A stretch of 64,000 nucleotides of DNA from Virgibacillus_F necropolis_A (GCF_044793635.1 NZ_CP084992.1:3100001-3164000); one strand, 5' to 3'; numbered from the stretch's first letter, positions 1 to 9,196 are shown. Program-made: numbers and translations. The notes: a model not told the origin generated them from the letters alone.

Positions 1-2504
1 CAGGATCTACTGATATTTATGCAGTTGAGAAACGTCTTGATTCGAAAATAAATGAATTGTTTAAGCCGTTTGGTAAAAAGCCAGTAATCAATCAACAGCT
101 TGATTACCTAGAAGACTTAAATAATAAAGTACAACTATTTAAAAGCCATGAAAAAACGTACGATGAAAAAATGGTTAAGCTTGTTGAAATAAATGCTGAT
201 TTAGAAAGACTTCAACAAGTAATTCAGATGGAGAAGAAAAATGTATCAGAAAGTGACAAAATTCGGCAAGCACTCCCTAACCTAATAAGGCTTAATAAAT
301 ATGAAGATCAACTGGAAAGCTACCCAGAGGTTATTCCATTTCCAAAGGATGGTATGAATCGATGGCATGCAGTAAAAGAAAAGATCCTACCACTTCAAAG
401 TGAACTCGCGGTTTTACATAATAATGCTACTTCATATAACAATAAACAGATAGAACTAAAGGAATCACTGATGGATTATGAAACGTACGATGAGGTAAAA
501 AGACTCGTAGATACCCAAAAAGACTATAATGAACAGATAAAAGAAATGAAGAACCTGAAGTACGCTATAAAAGAGCAAGAGGCCGGTTTAAAAAATGAAT
601 TAAAAAATATTGATACGAAGCTTGAAATTAATGATTTGGATGACATATCATTAGCGTACCAAACGGAAAACAAGTGGATTCAATTGTATGAGGGAAGTCA
701 GCAACTCCGTATTGAGAAAGAAAAGTTAACCCAGGAAAAAGCGGTTCAACGTAAACAGAAAAAGGAGTTAGAAATTAGTCTTGATTCCCTTAAGGATAAT
801 CAGTTGACTCCCAAACAAGTTGACGAGCTATCCAATCGAATTCAGGATTACAATAACTATCATTATCAGGAAAAAGAAAACAAACAACAAGCTAATTTTA
901 AAGCGATCAAAAACCAAAAACAGAAAACTTCCTTTAATTTATTCGTTGGCAGTGCCTTGCTGGGAATCCTTTTTGGTCTAATTGGATTTTTGCAGGGATA
1001 TTTGTGGGGTTATGGCGTCATGCTTGTATCTATTGGTGTTGGAATCGCTCAATGGATAATAAGTAAGCGGTCTGTACAAACGATGGAGCAATTGTTCACT
1101 AATAACGAAACAAATTTGGATGATATTCCAGTAACGTTGGAAGAAAAAGAGGAAGCAGAACAATTACTTGCTGACTATGATGAAAGTTTGCGGCAGGCAG
1201 AAACGATTGCGGATAAGCTCCATGCAAATAATATTGATCAGATTAAATGGCAAGAACGTCATGAATTAACGATGCAAACAGCAAACCGTATAGATGAAAA
1301 AATAAGGCACCAACGTAAACTTTACCCAATTTTGGAGACAATAGATGTAAGCAACTGGCCTTCCTTCTATCATACGTTCAAATCTTTATTACAGCAGAAC
1401 TTGGATTGGAGAAAGAAAGGGCAGCAATTAAATGCTGTAATAATGAAGGAAACCCAACTTAGGGAAAATGTAATGAAGTTTTTCGCTGATAAAAATTGGG
1501 AATTGGACTATAAATCAATCGATGCATGCTTTGCATTTCTTCAAGAAAAAGTGGAAGAGCACGATAATAAGCTTCACCTGATAGAACAATATGTTACATG
1601 GATCGAAACAACTGATGAACAGATTGAAATAATGAAACAAAAGGTTCAAGTTTTTCAGACGGAATTAGCAAATCTGTTGAAAGCGGCAGAAGTGAATACG
1701 GAAGAGGAATTTTATCAGAAAAACACACTACTTGAAGATAAAAAGAAGATAGAAATTAAAAGAGAAGAAGTCATGGAACAACTTAGTATGATTTTTTCAG
1801 AGGAAAAAATAGGTGAGTTAATTTCGAACGATATGATGGATGTTACAAAAATACAAGAAAAACAAGAGGACTATCGCAATAAATTAGAACTAGCTGAACA
1901 AGAAATAGAAGAAAGGCGCAAACAATTGGCTGCGATTAATGCTGATTTAGCAAACATGGAAAGTTCAGACGAACACTCACAAACCATGCACCGCTTTCAC
2001 CTGGAAAATGATGAGCTAAAGAAGCTTTCAGAGAAATGGGCGATTTTGAAAAGTGCAAAGGAAATGTTACTTGAAACGAAGAAAAGCTATCGTGAAAAGT
2101 ACATGACACGGATGATGGAACAAACTTCGGCTTACTTTGCTATTTTGACTAACCATGCTTACACTAATGTTTATGCACCAACTGAAGAAAAGTTATTTCA
2201 GGTTGAATCCGTTGACCATCTTCGGTATACGGTAAATGAATTATCACAAGGTACAAAGGATCAATTATATATAGCTTTAAGATTAGCGATTAGTGAAGTG
2301 ATGAGTGATGCACATCGAATGCCATTTATAATAGACGATGCATTTGTACACTTTGATGATATACGAGTAGAAAACATGATGCTCCTAATTGCTAGTATTG
2401 CAAAAAAGAGGCAAGTGCTTTTATTTACTTGTAGAAGGGCACTAATTAACAATGCTAACGGAGGTAAAATCACTGTGTTGTCAGAATCTGTTCGCAAAAG
2501 TTGA
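1..2504 (+). CDS. yhaN: YhaN-like AAA/SMC-type ATPase, 5' partial
   Basis: The frame is open from base 3, so the gene begins before the window and the Walker A end is not seen. About 830 residues remain: long coiled-coil heptads, a pair of membrane-spanning stretches near residues 290-340 of the visible part (FNLFVGSALLGILF and the following YGVMLVSIGVGIAQW), more coiled coil, then an ABC-type signature (ELSQGTKDQ) and a Walker B segment (MPFIIDDAFVHFDD). This is the layout of the SbcC-like YhaN family, encoded in B. subtilis in yhaO-yhaN-yhaM with a nuclease-like YhaO. A role in DNA end processing or repair is inferred from the family. The membrane hairpin inside the coiled coil suggests membrane attachment. 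Confidence 0.9.
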   Translation, partial: GSTDIYAVEKRLDSKINELFKPFGKKPVINQQLDYLEDLNNKVQLFKSHEKTYDEKMVKLVEINADLERLQQVIQMEKKNVSESDKIRQALPNLIRLNKYEDQLESYPEVIPFPKDGMNRWHAVKEKILPLQSELAVLHNNATSYNNKQIELKESLMDYETYDEVKRLVDTQKDYNEQIKEMKNLKYAIKEQEAGLKNELKNIDTKLEINDLDDISLAYQTENKWIQLYEGSQQLRIEKEKLTQEKAVQRKQKKELEISLDSLKDNQLTPKQVDELSNRIQDYNNYHYQEKENKQQANFKAIKNQKQKTSFNLFVGSALLGILFGLIGFLQGYLWGYGVMLVSIGVGIAQWIISKRSVQTMEQLFTNNETNLDDIPVTLEEKEEAEQLLADYDESLRQAETIADKLHANNIDQIKWQERHELTMQTANRIDEKIRHQRKLYPILETIDVSNWPSFYHTFKSLLQQNLDWRKKGQQLNAVIMKETQLRENVMKFFADKNWELDYKSIDACFAFLQEKVEEHDNKLHLIEQYVTWIETTDEQIEIMKQKVQVFQTELANLLKAAEVNTEEEFYQKNTLLEDKKKIEIKREEVMEQLSMIFSEEKIGELISNDMMDVTKIQEKQEDYRNKLELAEQEIEERRKQLAAINADLANMESSDEHSQTMHRFHLENDELKKLSEKWAILKSAKEMLLETKKSYREKYMTRMMEQTSAYFAILTNHAYTNVYAPTEEKLFQVESVDHLRYTVNELSQGTKDQLYIALRLAISEVMSDAHRMPFIIDDAFVHFDDIRVENMMLLIASIAKKRQVLLFTCRRALINNANGGKITVLSESVRKS

Positions 2505-2520
2505 TATTTAATGATAAAAT

Positions 2521-2548
2521 CTGTTATAGAAAAACAAGTTTATAACAG
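2521..2548. promoter_or_regulatory. Perfect 8-bp inverted repeat, candidate operator
   Basis: CTGTTATA and TATAACAG are separated by 12 bases between yhaN and the GbsR-like gene. There is no T tract, so it does not look like a terminator. It lies about 90 bases before the regulator's start codon, which fits an autoregulatory operator; that is inference. Confidence 0.4.
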
Positions 2549-2639
2549 TAGATAGGCGAAAGCGCCAATTTATGGTCTGATGGAATTGAGCTATGGTGCT
2601 GGACCAATTTAGATATTATGAGAGATGGAGGGACATCCA

Positions 2640-3194
2640 TTGTCTGAAATTGATGAGACAAGCAATTGGGAGCAATATGAAGAAACAAAAGAAAAATTCA
2701 TCCAAGTAATCGCCAAGAATATGAATCTGTATGGAATCACTTCTTCAGTTGGTCGATTGTATGGAGTCTTGTACTTCTCAAAAGAGCCGATGACGTTGGA
2801 TGACATGCGTGATGCATTGGAAATGAGTAAAACAAGTATGTCCACTGGGGTACGGGCACTAACTGATATGAGAATGGTGGAGTCAACTTTTAAAAAAGGT
2901 ATTCGTAAAGATTTATATAAATCGGAAGAGGATTGGTATAAATCGTTCACTTCTTTGTTTGGCAACCGTTGGCGTCAGCATACCGAAACTAATATTGAAG
3001 AAGCAGACGAAACAATTGAAGAGCTACTGGTTATTCAGGAGTCCACTAGTAATGAAGAATTACGTGAGCAAATCAATGGTGATATTGACCGACTTCGCTA
3101 TGCTCAAAATTACTACAAATGGCTGATGAAATTTATTCAAGTGATTGAATCTGGAGAGATTTTTAATTTAATTCCAAAGAATTTAGATGATTAA
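2640..3194 (+). CDS. GbsR/OpcR-family (MarR-like) transcriptional regulator
   Basis: The protein is about 184 residues with a winged-helix core (SVGRLYGVLYFSKEPMTLDDM, then the recognition segment MSKTSMSTGVRAL) and the conserved FKKGIRKDLY wing typical of the GbsR family, which controls glycine betaine uptake or synthesis genes in Bacillaceae. The start is placed at TTG 2640 because GGAGGG sits 7 bases upstream; an in-frame ATG at 2625 has no ribosome-binding site. It lies between yhaN and yhaM, an unusual place compared with B. subtilis. It resembles the second regulator at 7188-7664 but is longer at the C-terminus. Its target is unknown; the inverted repeat at 2521-2548 may be its own operator. 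Confidence 0.85.
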   Translation: MSEIDETSNWEQYEETKEKFIQVIAKNMNLYGITSSVGRLYGVLYFSKEPMTLDDMRDALEMSKTSMSTGVRALTDMRMVESTFKKGIRKDLYKSEEDWYKSFTSLFGNRWRQHTETNIEEADETIEELLVIQESTSNEELREQINGDIDRLRYAQNYYKWLMKFIQVIESGEIFNLIPKNLDD

Positions 3195-3230
3195 ATAGAT
3201 AGTATTTGTACCTAGGGGAGGGAAGCAGAT

Positions 3231-4178
3231 ATGACAAAGGGATTAGGATACATAAATATAGGGGATTCTTTTGATGGATTTGTGCTTATTAAAGAAGCAA
3301 ATAGAGGTGTAGCAAGTAATGGAAAACCATTTTTAACGCTTATTCTTCGTGATGCTACTGGAGAGATTGATGCTAAACTGTGGGATATTTCAAAAGAAGA
3401 TGAGGCACTATTTGTTGGTGAACAAATCGTTAAACTAACAGGAGAGATTAATCAATTTCGTGGTAAAGCACAGTTAAAGATAATGTCCCTTAGACCATCA
3501 CAACCAACGGATGATGTACACGTTACAGATTTTATTGAAAAAGCCCCTGTTGAAAAAGAGGAGCTAATGGAAAAACTCACTGAAGCCATTTTCGAGATGA
3601 AGAATCCAGCAATGCAACGAATTGTTCGTGCCTTTATCAAGAAGTATCAAGAAGCACTGTTAACCTATCCAGCTGCAACTAAAAATCACCATGAATATGT
3701 TTCTGGATTAGCACACCATATCGTAAGTATGGTAGCGCTGGCGAGGGAATTACATAAGCTATATCCTCAATTGAATAAAGACTTACTGTACGCAGGCGTT
3801 ATTCTTCATGACTTGGGTAAGTTAAAAGAGCTGTCAGGCGTTATTACAACCTCTTATACAATAGAAGGAAAATTACTGGGTCATATTCCAATGATGGTAG
3901 AAGAAATTGGTCAGGTTGCACTTGAGTTGCAAATTGAAGGTGAAGAGATTCTTATTTTACAACATTTAGTCTTGTCCCATCATGGAAAGGCAGAATGGGG
4001 CAGTCCCAAACCGCCAATGGTACGAGAAGCTGAACTCTTGCACTTGATAGATTTAATTGATGCGAAGATGAATATGCTAAATCGATCTCTCGAAAAAGTA
4101 AAGCCTGGTGAATTTACCGAGCGAATTTTTGCGATGGATAATCGATCATTCTACAAACCATTATTTGAAGAGGAATAA
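3231..4178 (+). CDS. yhaM: 3'-5' exoribonuclease YhaM
   Basis: The 315-residue protein has an N-terminal OB-fold nucleic-acid-binding domain (about residues 10-90) and a C-terminal HD domain with the metal motif in YAGVILHDLGKLKEL and a downstream SHHGK segment. Length and layout match B. subtilis YhaM (about 314 residues), a Mn-dependent 3'-5' exonuclease acting on RNA and single-stranded DNA in the cytoplasm. The ATG has a strong GGGAGGG site. It is 36 bases after the GbsR-like gene and runs on to yhaL, so the three may share a transcript ending at the terminator at 4441. Confidence 0.95.
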   Translation: MTKGLGYINIGDSFDGFVLIKEANRGVASNGKPFLTLILRDATGEIDAKLWDISKEDEALFVGEQIVKLTGEINQFRGKAQLKIMSLRPSQPTDDVHVTDFIEKAPVEKEELMEKLTEAIFEMKNPAMQRIVRAFIKKYQEALLTYPAATKNHHEYVSGLAHHIVSMVALARELHKLYPQLNKDLLYAGVILHDLGKLKELSGVITTSYTIEGKLLGHIPMMVEEIGQVALELQIEGEEILILQHLVLSHHGKAEWGSPKPPMVREAELLHLIDLIDAKMNMLNRSLEKVKPGEFTERIFAMDNRSFYKPLFEEE

Positions 4179-4247
4179 ATAGTAGTCATTTTTTCGTAGT
4201 TGCCCTCATATACTTGTAATAGAAAAGGTGGACAAGGGGGCAATATA

Positions 4248-4439
4248 ATGATTATTGGTGTGCCTTGGTGGGTTCTTATGATGATTCTGTTTATTTTTCT
4301 AAGTGGATATATGGCCTATCGAGCAATACGGGCAGAACGTAGACTTGAGGAGCAATTCATTGAACGTGAAGGAAGAGTCTTTATTGACCGGATGGAAAAA
4401 GAACGAGAAACAAAGCACCAAAAAGAGTACTCCAGATAA
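4248..4439 (+). CDS. yhaL: YhaL-like small membrane protein
   Basis: The 63-residue protein has one N-terminal membrane segment (VPWWVLMMILFIFLSGYMAY) and a charged cytoplasmic tail ending in an EGRVFIDRMEKERE motif. This agrees with YhaL, encoded between yhaM and prsA in B. subtilis and annotated as sporulation-related; its biochemical role is not known. The start is ATG 4248, preceded by AAGGGGG; a longer frame from a TTG at 4200 lacks a site. A strong terminator follows directly after the stop codon. Confidence 0.75.
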   Translation: MIIGVPWWVLMMILFIFLSGYMAYRAIRAERRLEEQFIEREGRVFIDRMEKERETKHQKEYSR

Positions 4440-4440
4440 T

Positions 4441-4475
4441 AAAAATGCTGATCCGATATCGGATCAGCATTTTTT
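4441..4475 (+). terminator. Rho-independent terminator after yhaL
   Basis: Near-perfect palindrome (ATGCTGATCC, GATATC loop, GGATCAGCAT) with A tract before and T tract after, directly downstream of the yhaL stop codon. Confidence 0.9.
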
Positions 4476-4517
4476 AGTAGTTAAGAAAGCATAAATCCTT
4501 TCTTACTGCATAAGAAA

Positions 4518-4559
4518 AAACTCGTCATTCGCTTGTCTTAAATAGCGAATGACGAGTTT
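4518..4559 (-). terminator. Rho-independent terminator of prsA
   Basis: A 15-bp stem (AAACTCGTCATTCGC / GCGAATGACGAGTTT) around a 12-base loop, 8 bases past the prsA stop codon; the minus-strand transcript ends in a T-rich run. Confidence 0.9.
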
Positions 4560-4567
4560 CCTTAATA

Positions 4568-5473
4568 TTATTTAGATTCTTCTTTCTTTGTTTCATCTTT
4601 CTTAGGTTCTTCTTTTTTGAATAGATCCTCATATTGATCAATTTTTACATCAATTTTAGCATCCTTTAATAACGTATCAATTTTAGCTTGTGCTTTTTTT
4701 GGATCAATTTTCTTACTTAATAGTGTACGACGAATATCTTCTTTTTCTTCTTCAAAAGAACCGAGATCTGTTTTAGCATCACGCTTGTCCGTCACTTTAA
4801 TGATATGGTAACCAAATTGAGATTTAACTGGTTTACTGACTTCGCCAACTTCAAGTTTATAGGCAGCGTCTTCAAATTCTGGAACCATTTTACCTGCAGT
4901 AAAGTAACCTACGCTTCCACCTTTTTTTCCACTTGCTTTATCAGTTGAATATTCTTTAGCTAATTCACCAAAGTCCGCACCATTTTTAAGCTTTTTCTTA
5001 ACTTCTTTTGCGGTTTTTTCGTCAGCAACTAAAATATGTGAAGCTTCAATTTCTGTTTTCATACGTTCGTATTGTGTTTTAATTTCTTCATCTTTAATTT
5101 TAATGTCTTCAGATACGGCAGCTTCTTTTAATAGACTAATCTTTATTACTTTACGGAATGCATCTTCATCTTTATAACCACTTTTTTGAAGAACCATTTC
5201 AAATTGATCGCCATACTGATCTTTTAGCTTTTTAATTTCTGCATCAATATCTTCTTTAGGTACATCATATTTGTCATCAAGCACTTCAACGGTTACCATT
5301 TCAGTCAATACTTGCTGACCGTGTTTTTCTTTTAGTTCATTATAAAATTCATCTTTTGTGATATTACCTGCTTCTGTTTCTACAACCGCTTCTTTATCTG
5401 CTTCACCTGAGTTACAAGCTGTCAAGCTTAGAACTCCTACTGTAATTGTTGCTGCCATTGCTAGTTTTTTCAT
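4568..5473 (-). CDS. prsA: PrsA foldase lipoprotein (parvulin-type PPIase)
   Basis: The 301-residue lipoprotein precursor has a lipobox LSLTAC with the modified Cys at residue 20. An N-terminal helical domain is followed by a parvulin peptidyl-prolyl isomerase domain at about residues 138-230 (EASHILV, YSTDKASGKKGGSVGYF, VSKPVKSQFGYHIIKV), then a Lys/Glu-rich tail. PrsA sits on the outer face of the membrane and helps secreted proteins fold after Sec export; in B. subtilis it is essential for wall synthesis. It is transcribed alone, converging on yhaL, as in B. subtilis. Confidence 0.97.
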   Translation of the reverse strand: MKKLAMAATITVGVLSLTACNSGEADKEAVVETEAGNITKDEFYNELKEKHGQQVLTEMVTVEVLDDKYDVPKEDIDAEIKKLKDQYGDQFEMVLQKSGYKDEDAFRKVIKISLLKEAAVSEDIKIKDEEIKTQYERMKTEIEASHILVADEKTAKEVKKKLKNGADFGELAKEYSTDKASGKKGGSVGYFTAGKMVPEFEDAAYKLEVGEVSKPVKSQFGYHIIKVTDKRDAKTDLGSFEEEKEDIRRTLLSKKIDPKKAQAKIDTLLKDAKIDVKIDQYEDLFKKEEPKKDETKKEESK

Positions 5474-5591
5474 TTATTGAACACTCCTAATCTAATGGTT
5501 TGCCTAAACTTTAAAAACTAATGATTAATATACCATAGTATGTTACAAAAAAAACAGTCTTATTTGCATTTTACATAGTTTTTACTAACTT

Positions 5592-5777
5592 TTACGTAAT
5601 TACATTTAGAACTCGGACGTAAGAAGATACTAATAATACCATAATCATCAAGTTTATAGCTCTAAAGACAGTTGATTGTTTTTTTTGATTCATTTCCATT
5701 TTCAAGCAAAATTGATGCGTCAATGAGTTGAAAATTAATAGAACGAACAAAGCATACAATACATATAAAATACTCAT
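5592..5777 (-). CDS. Small two-segment membrane protein, unknown function
   Basis: A 61-residue protein starting MSILYVLYALFVLL at ATG 5777, chosen because AAGGAGG lies 6 bases upstream; a longer frame to 5858 has no such site. Two hydrophobic stretches flank a polar middle (KMEMNQKKQ). It is encoded between prsA and a DUF3267-like gene, where B. subtilis carries small yha genes, but I cannot assign it to one of them. Confidence 0.6.
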   Translation of the reverse strand: MSILYVLYALFVLLIFNSLTHQFCLKMEMNQKKQSTVFRAINLMIMVLLVSSYVRVLNVIT

Positions 5778-5917
5778 AAAAAACCTCCTTAAATCCTGTT
5801 GGAGACGCATAATTATTTGATATACGAAAAGAATACGGAACTTTCGAAAACAGTACATTTCTTACTTTACCAAATTTTTAATCATATGAATAGTGTAGAA
5901 AGTAGTTTAGTAAAATA

Positions 5918-5950
5918 AAAATCACCTGAATTTAGTTTATCAGGTGATTT
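5918..5950 (-). terminator. Rho-independent terminator of the DUF3267-like gene
   Basis: AAAATCACCTGA and TCAGGTGATTT form an 11-bp stem 26 bases past the gene's stop codon; T-rich on the minus strand. Confidence 0.8.
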
Positions 5951-5975
5951 CTTCATAGTTTAGAGCTTTTGTTCT

Positions 5976-6521
5976 TTAATTATTTGCTTTGACTAATATG
6001 GCGAACCCCTCATTTTCACTTTCAATAAAAGCACGTTTAGGAGCTTTACTGATATGAAGGATATAGAGATAATCGGTAAATGATGCTCCGATATGGATTG
6101 CTGTATATAATAGAATATATACATAATAATCAACAAATACCAATGATGCGAAAATCCCAGGAATCGTAATAAATAGTGTCGGTGCAAATGCTACCAATAA
6201 AGATGTTGGTTTAGATAAAAATGTTCTCGCATGATACTTACATGTAGGAATCATGCTTTTTTTAAGGTTGAAATATATTTTAGTTCGTTTATTCATCATG
6301 ATTAATGGTAAAATATGCATAAACGAATGAATGGTTGGCATTAAGATAACTAGCCCAAGGAAAGGTACTATACCAAATTCATTTACTTGTGTTGTACTGT
6401 GAATACTGGAAAATGGTACAAAAAGAAATACGAATGATAGTAGACCGATCAAAAATGAAAAAAAGTACAATCTGTTTACGCCGAATTCTTTGGTGAAATT
6501 TATGGATTTCCAACAGTTCAT
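5976..6521 (-). CDS. DUF3267-like integral membrane protein
   Basis: The 181-residue protein has four predicted membrane segments (about residues 20-38, 50-72, 105-128, 130-150). Organisation and the C-terminal GASFTDYLYI resemble DUF3267 (putative membrane zincin). The expected HExxH-type motif appears as HSFMH in the second segment, so the Glu is a Ser here and peptidase activity is doubtful. The ATG at 6521 has a GGAGGGTC site. Family assignment is from pattern memory and tentative. Confidence 0.55.
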   Translation of the reverse strand: MNCWKSINFTKEFGVNRLYFFSFLIGLLSFVFLFVPFSSIHSTTQVNEFGIVPFLGLVILMPTIHSFMHILPLIMMNKRTKIYFNLKKSMIPTCKYHARTFLSKPTSLLVAFAPTLFITIPGIFASLVFVDYYVYILLYTAIHIGASFTDYLYILHISKAPKRAFIESENEGFAILVKANN

Positions 6522-6766
6522 TTTTGACCCTCCTTCGTGTGATTCTAGTCGTATTAATCGCTGTAATCCTTAAAGAATAATAGTACGTTTCAAAAGAAAA
6601 AGCAATACTTTTTTTGATAATTTTTTCATGCTTAAAATGGGCCCTGCTTAAACGTTGATATAAAAGGGTTAACAGGATATTAGTATTCCAATATTTTTTG
6701 CGCGTAAGGAGTATGAAAGTTTTTAAAAAAATGCCAGTATAAGCAAAACTTAAGGTGGTGCTATGT

Positions 6767-7132
6767 ATGAGTTGTAATAATGGAAAAGATACAATGTCCT
6801 TTCATGTTCAATTACTTTCTAAACTAATTGATGTAGACAAATACCCATTTGTTAAATTGGTCATTGAAAATAATATTACGGAAGAGGAATATACCGAGCT
6901 TTTTCAGTTACTACAAATGTTGGAGGACAATTATAAATCACAAAAGGAGGAAGGATTTCTAAACTTCACATCACTATTGATCCATTTTGCGGGAATGTTA
7001 AATGAAAAGTTGGAACCAAACGAGACAATTTATGCATTAGAACGAGAGGGATATTTCCCCCATCTATTGAAGGAATTTAACAATTTATTAGAACGTGGCA
7101 TTGAATTCCCCACTATAAAAAAAGACTGGTGA
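6767..7132 (+). CDS. yhaI: YhaI-like DUF1878 protein
   Basis: The 121-residue soluble, acidic, mostly helical protein has a NITEEEYTELFQLLQMLE segment and a C-terminal LLERGIEF. Position (between prsA and the regulator/yhaH block) and size fit B. subtilis YhaI (DUF1878), whose function is unknown. The start is ATG 6767 with AAGGTGG 8 bases upstream; a GTG-initiated longer frame at 6755 overlaps that site. The last codons form the left arm of the terminator at 7124. Confidence 0.65.
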   Translation: MSCNNGKDTMSFHVQLLSKLIDVDKYPFVKLVIENNITEEEYTELFQLLQMLEDNYKSQKEEGFLNFTSLLIHFAGMLNEKLEPNETIYALEREGYFPHLLKEFNNLLERGIEFPTIKKDW

Positions 7133-7177
7133 CCATACTTTTGCTAAAAGCAAAACATGGTCACCAGTCTTTTTTTT
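7124..7177. terminator. Bidirectional terminator between yhaI and the GbsR-type gene
   Basis: A perfect 13-bp inverted repeat (GACTGGTGACCAT / ATGGTCACCAGTC) with a 20-base loop that contains its own TTTTGC/GCAAAA hairpin. A tracts before and T tracts after serve both convergent genes. The left arm lies inside the yhaI coding end. Confidence 0.92.
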
Positions 7178-7187
7178 ACAGTTCGTA

Positions 7188-7664
7188 CTATTCCTGTTTC
7201 ATGTCACGGAAAGAATCTTCTATATTTTTGTGGAAATCCATAATGCTTTTTAGACGATTATAGATATCCATAAGATCGCTATCAGATGATGTATCATCTA
7301 GATTCTTCTTAATTTCCTCTAAAGAGCTTTTTTGATGGTTAGTTGCATCAATCCATTTATTAATATAGGAATTCATAAAGGTTTTAAATAGTTGACCGTT
7401 AGCTTGATATAAGTCTTTACGTACACCTTTCTTCCATACACGCGTAACCAAATTTAAATCTAGTAAGCTCCTAACACTAGTACTCATTGATGTCTTGCTT
7501 TTCCCGATAGCTTCACTCATTTCATCTAGTGTCATCGGGTCTTCTATTAAATATAAATAGGCAAATAGTCGTGCCTCAAGTGGGGTTAAATCAAAAAGTT
7601 CAATAGTTTTGGCAAATTCAATAACAATTTTATTGGTAAGTTGATCTTTTGTTTCTTCCATCAT
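7188..7664 (-). CDS. GbsR/OpcR-family repressor, likely of the opuA operon
   Basis: The 158-residue MarR-like protein has LTPLEARLFAYLYLIEDPMTLDEM, the recognition segment KSKTSMSTSVRSL and the GbsR wing VWKKGVRKDLY. It is divergent from opuAA with a 332-base shared regulatory gap, the usual position of GbsR/OpcR/OpuAR-type regulators controlling glycine betaine importers. The start has AGGAGG 5 bases upstream; two consecutive ATG codons are possible. B. subtilis has the unrelated MarR-type regulator gene hpr in this syntenic place. That it represses opuA is inference from position and family. Confidence 0.87.
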   Translation of the reverse strand: MMEETKDQLTNKIVIEFAKTIELFDLTPLEARLFAYLYLIEDPMTLDEMSEAIGKSKTSMSTSVRSLLDLNLVTRVWKKGVRKDLYQANGQLFKTFMNSYINKWIDATNHQKSSLEEIKKNLDDTSSDSDLMDIYNRLKSIMDFHKNIEDSFRDMKQE

Positions 7665-7996
7665 TAAATCCTCCTAAAAGGCTTGCTATATAAAGGTTAC
7701 AACAAATAGAATTTTATTGAAAATCACAAATTGGGTAGTAATATGGAGTATTTTGCAGTAAATAAAAGATATTCAGCTGTAAATTTCATACAGTTTAATC
7801 TGTACGAAAAATATATACAAAACTGATAGTATATAATGTTTGAAAAGTGTATGCTTTACGTTATATAGTAGATAAGTAGAAAAAAGCTGTTCGGAGCTAA
7901 CGTCTTTTTATTTGCTTTAATTCTAATCATAAAGCATTACGACCATATACTTAGATGTTGGCGTAAATGGAACAAAGAAAAGTAGAGGTGAACGGA
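7665..7996. promoter_or_regulatory. Shared regulatory region of the GbsR-type gene and opuA
   Basis: This 332-base AT-rich gap has a TATAAT -10 element at 7832-7837 in the opuA direction but no good -35 match at normal spacing, as expected for an osmotically controlled promoter. Two inverted repeats precede it: CTGTA-N7-TACAG (7777-7793) and CAGTTT-N22-AAACTG (7791-7824). They are the best candidates for the regulator's operator. The leader before opuAA is about 150 bases. Confidence 0.45.
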
Positions 7997-9196
7997 GTGC
8001 CGGTTATAGAAGTCAAAAACCTATCAAAGGTGTTCGGCAAAAACCCAAAGCAAGCACGTAAGATGCTGGATAAGGGGAAATCTAAGGACGAGATTTTAAA
8101 AGAAACTGGAAGTACAGTAGGAGTTAACCGTGCATCATTTTCAGTTGAAGCCGGAGAAATATTTGTCATCATGGGGTTATCAGGGAGCGGGAAATCAACA
8201 CTTGTACGTTTATTAAACCGTCTTATTGAACCTTCAGAAGGAAACGTCCTGATTGACGGGGAAGATCTTTCTGTTATGAATAAAAGTGAATTACGAAACG
8301 TTCGCAGGGAAAAAATGAGTATGGTATTTCAACGCTTTGCTTTATTCCCACATCGTTCAATTCTGGAAAACGCTGAATATGGATTAGAAATTCAGAATGT
8401 GCCGAAAGAAGAAAGAAAGAAAAGGGCGCAGGAATCACTAGAAATGGTAGGACTTGGTGGCTATATTAATCAAAATCCGGGTCAATTATCTGGTGGTATG
8501 CAGCAACGTGTTGGTTTAGCACGCGCCTTAGCAAATAACCCAGAAGTATTGTTAATGGATGAAGCTTTTTCAGCATTAGATCCGTTAATTCGTAAAGACA
8601 TGCAGGATGAATTAGTGGACCTGCAAGCTAGCATGCAGAAGACAATTATTTTTATAACGCATGATTTAGATGAGGCCTTACGATTAGGTGATCGAATTGC
8701 GTTAATGAAAGATGGATCAATCGTGCAAATTGGTACACCAGAAGAAATCCTAGTAAATCCAGCAAACGATTATGTAGAACGTTTTGTTGAAGATGTGGAT
8801 CGTTCGAAAGTATTAACTGCACAACAGATCATGAAACGACCTGAAACAATCAATGTTGAGAAGCACGGGCCGCGTGTTGCGCTTGAAAGAATGCGAGAAG
8901 AAGGCTTATCTAGCATCATTGTTGTAGATGGTAAGCGTAATTTACAGGGTTATGTTACGGCAGATGATGCTTCAGAGGCTAGACAAAAAGATGTACGTGA
9001 TATCAAGGAAATTTTACGTACGGATATACCTAAAGTCGAAAAAGAAACTGCATTAAATGATATTTTCAACATCATTCATGATTCACCTATTCCGGTAGCT
9101 GTGATGGATGGAGAAAAGCTGGTTGGAATTATCGTGCGTGGCGCCTTAATCGCAGCACTTGCGGGAGATGGCGAGGTGAATTTAGATCATGCTTGA
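7997..9196 (+). CDS. opuAA: Glycine betaine ABC importer, ATP-binding subunit OpuAA
   Basis: About 399 residues: ABC ATPase with Walker A GLSGSGKST, Q-loop VFQRFALFPHR, signature LSGGMQQRVG, Walker B EVLLMDEAFSALD and switch His in FITHDLDEAL, followed by two CBS domains used in osmo-sensing by this family. The conserved KQARKMLDKGKSKDEILKETG N-terminal helix is typical of OpuAA/ProV. I place the start at GTG 7997 (AGAGGTG 6 bases upstream); the longest frame starts at ATG 7967 without a site. It overlaps opuAB by 8 bases. It energises uptake of glycine betaine or related osmoprotectants. Confidence 0.96.
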   Translation: MPVIEVKNLSKVFGKNPKQARKMLDKGKSKDEILKETGSTVGVNRASFSVEAGEIFVIMGLSGSGKSTLVRLLNRLIEPSEGNVLIDGEDLSVMNKSELRNVRREKMSMVFQRFALFPHRSILENAEYGLEIQNVPKEERKKRAQESLEMVGLGGYINQNPGQLSGGMQQRVGLARALANNPEVLLMDEAFSALDPLIRKDMQDELVDLQASMQKTIIFITHDLDEALRLGDRIALMKDGSIVQIGTPEEILVNPANDYVERFVEDVDRSKVLTAQQIMKRPETINVEKHGPRVALERMREEGLSSIIVVDGKRNLQGYVTADDASEARQKDVRDIKEILRTDIPKVEKETALNDIFNIIHDSPIPVAVMDGEKLVGIIVRGALIAALAGDGEVNLDHA

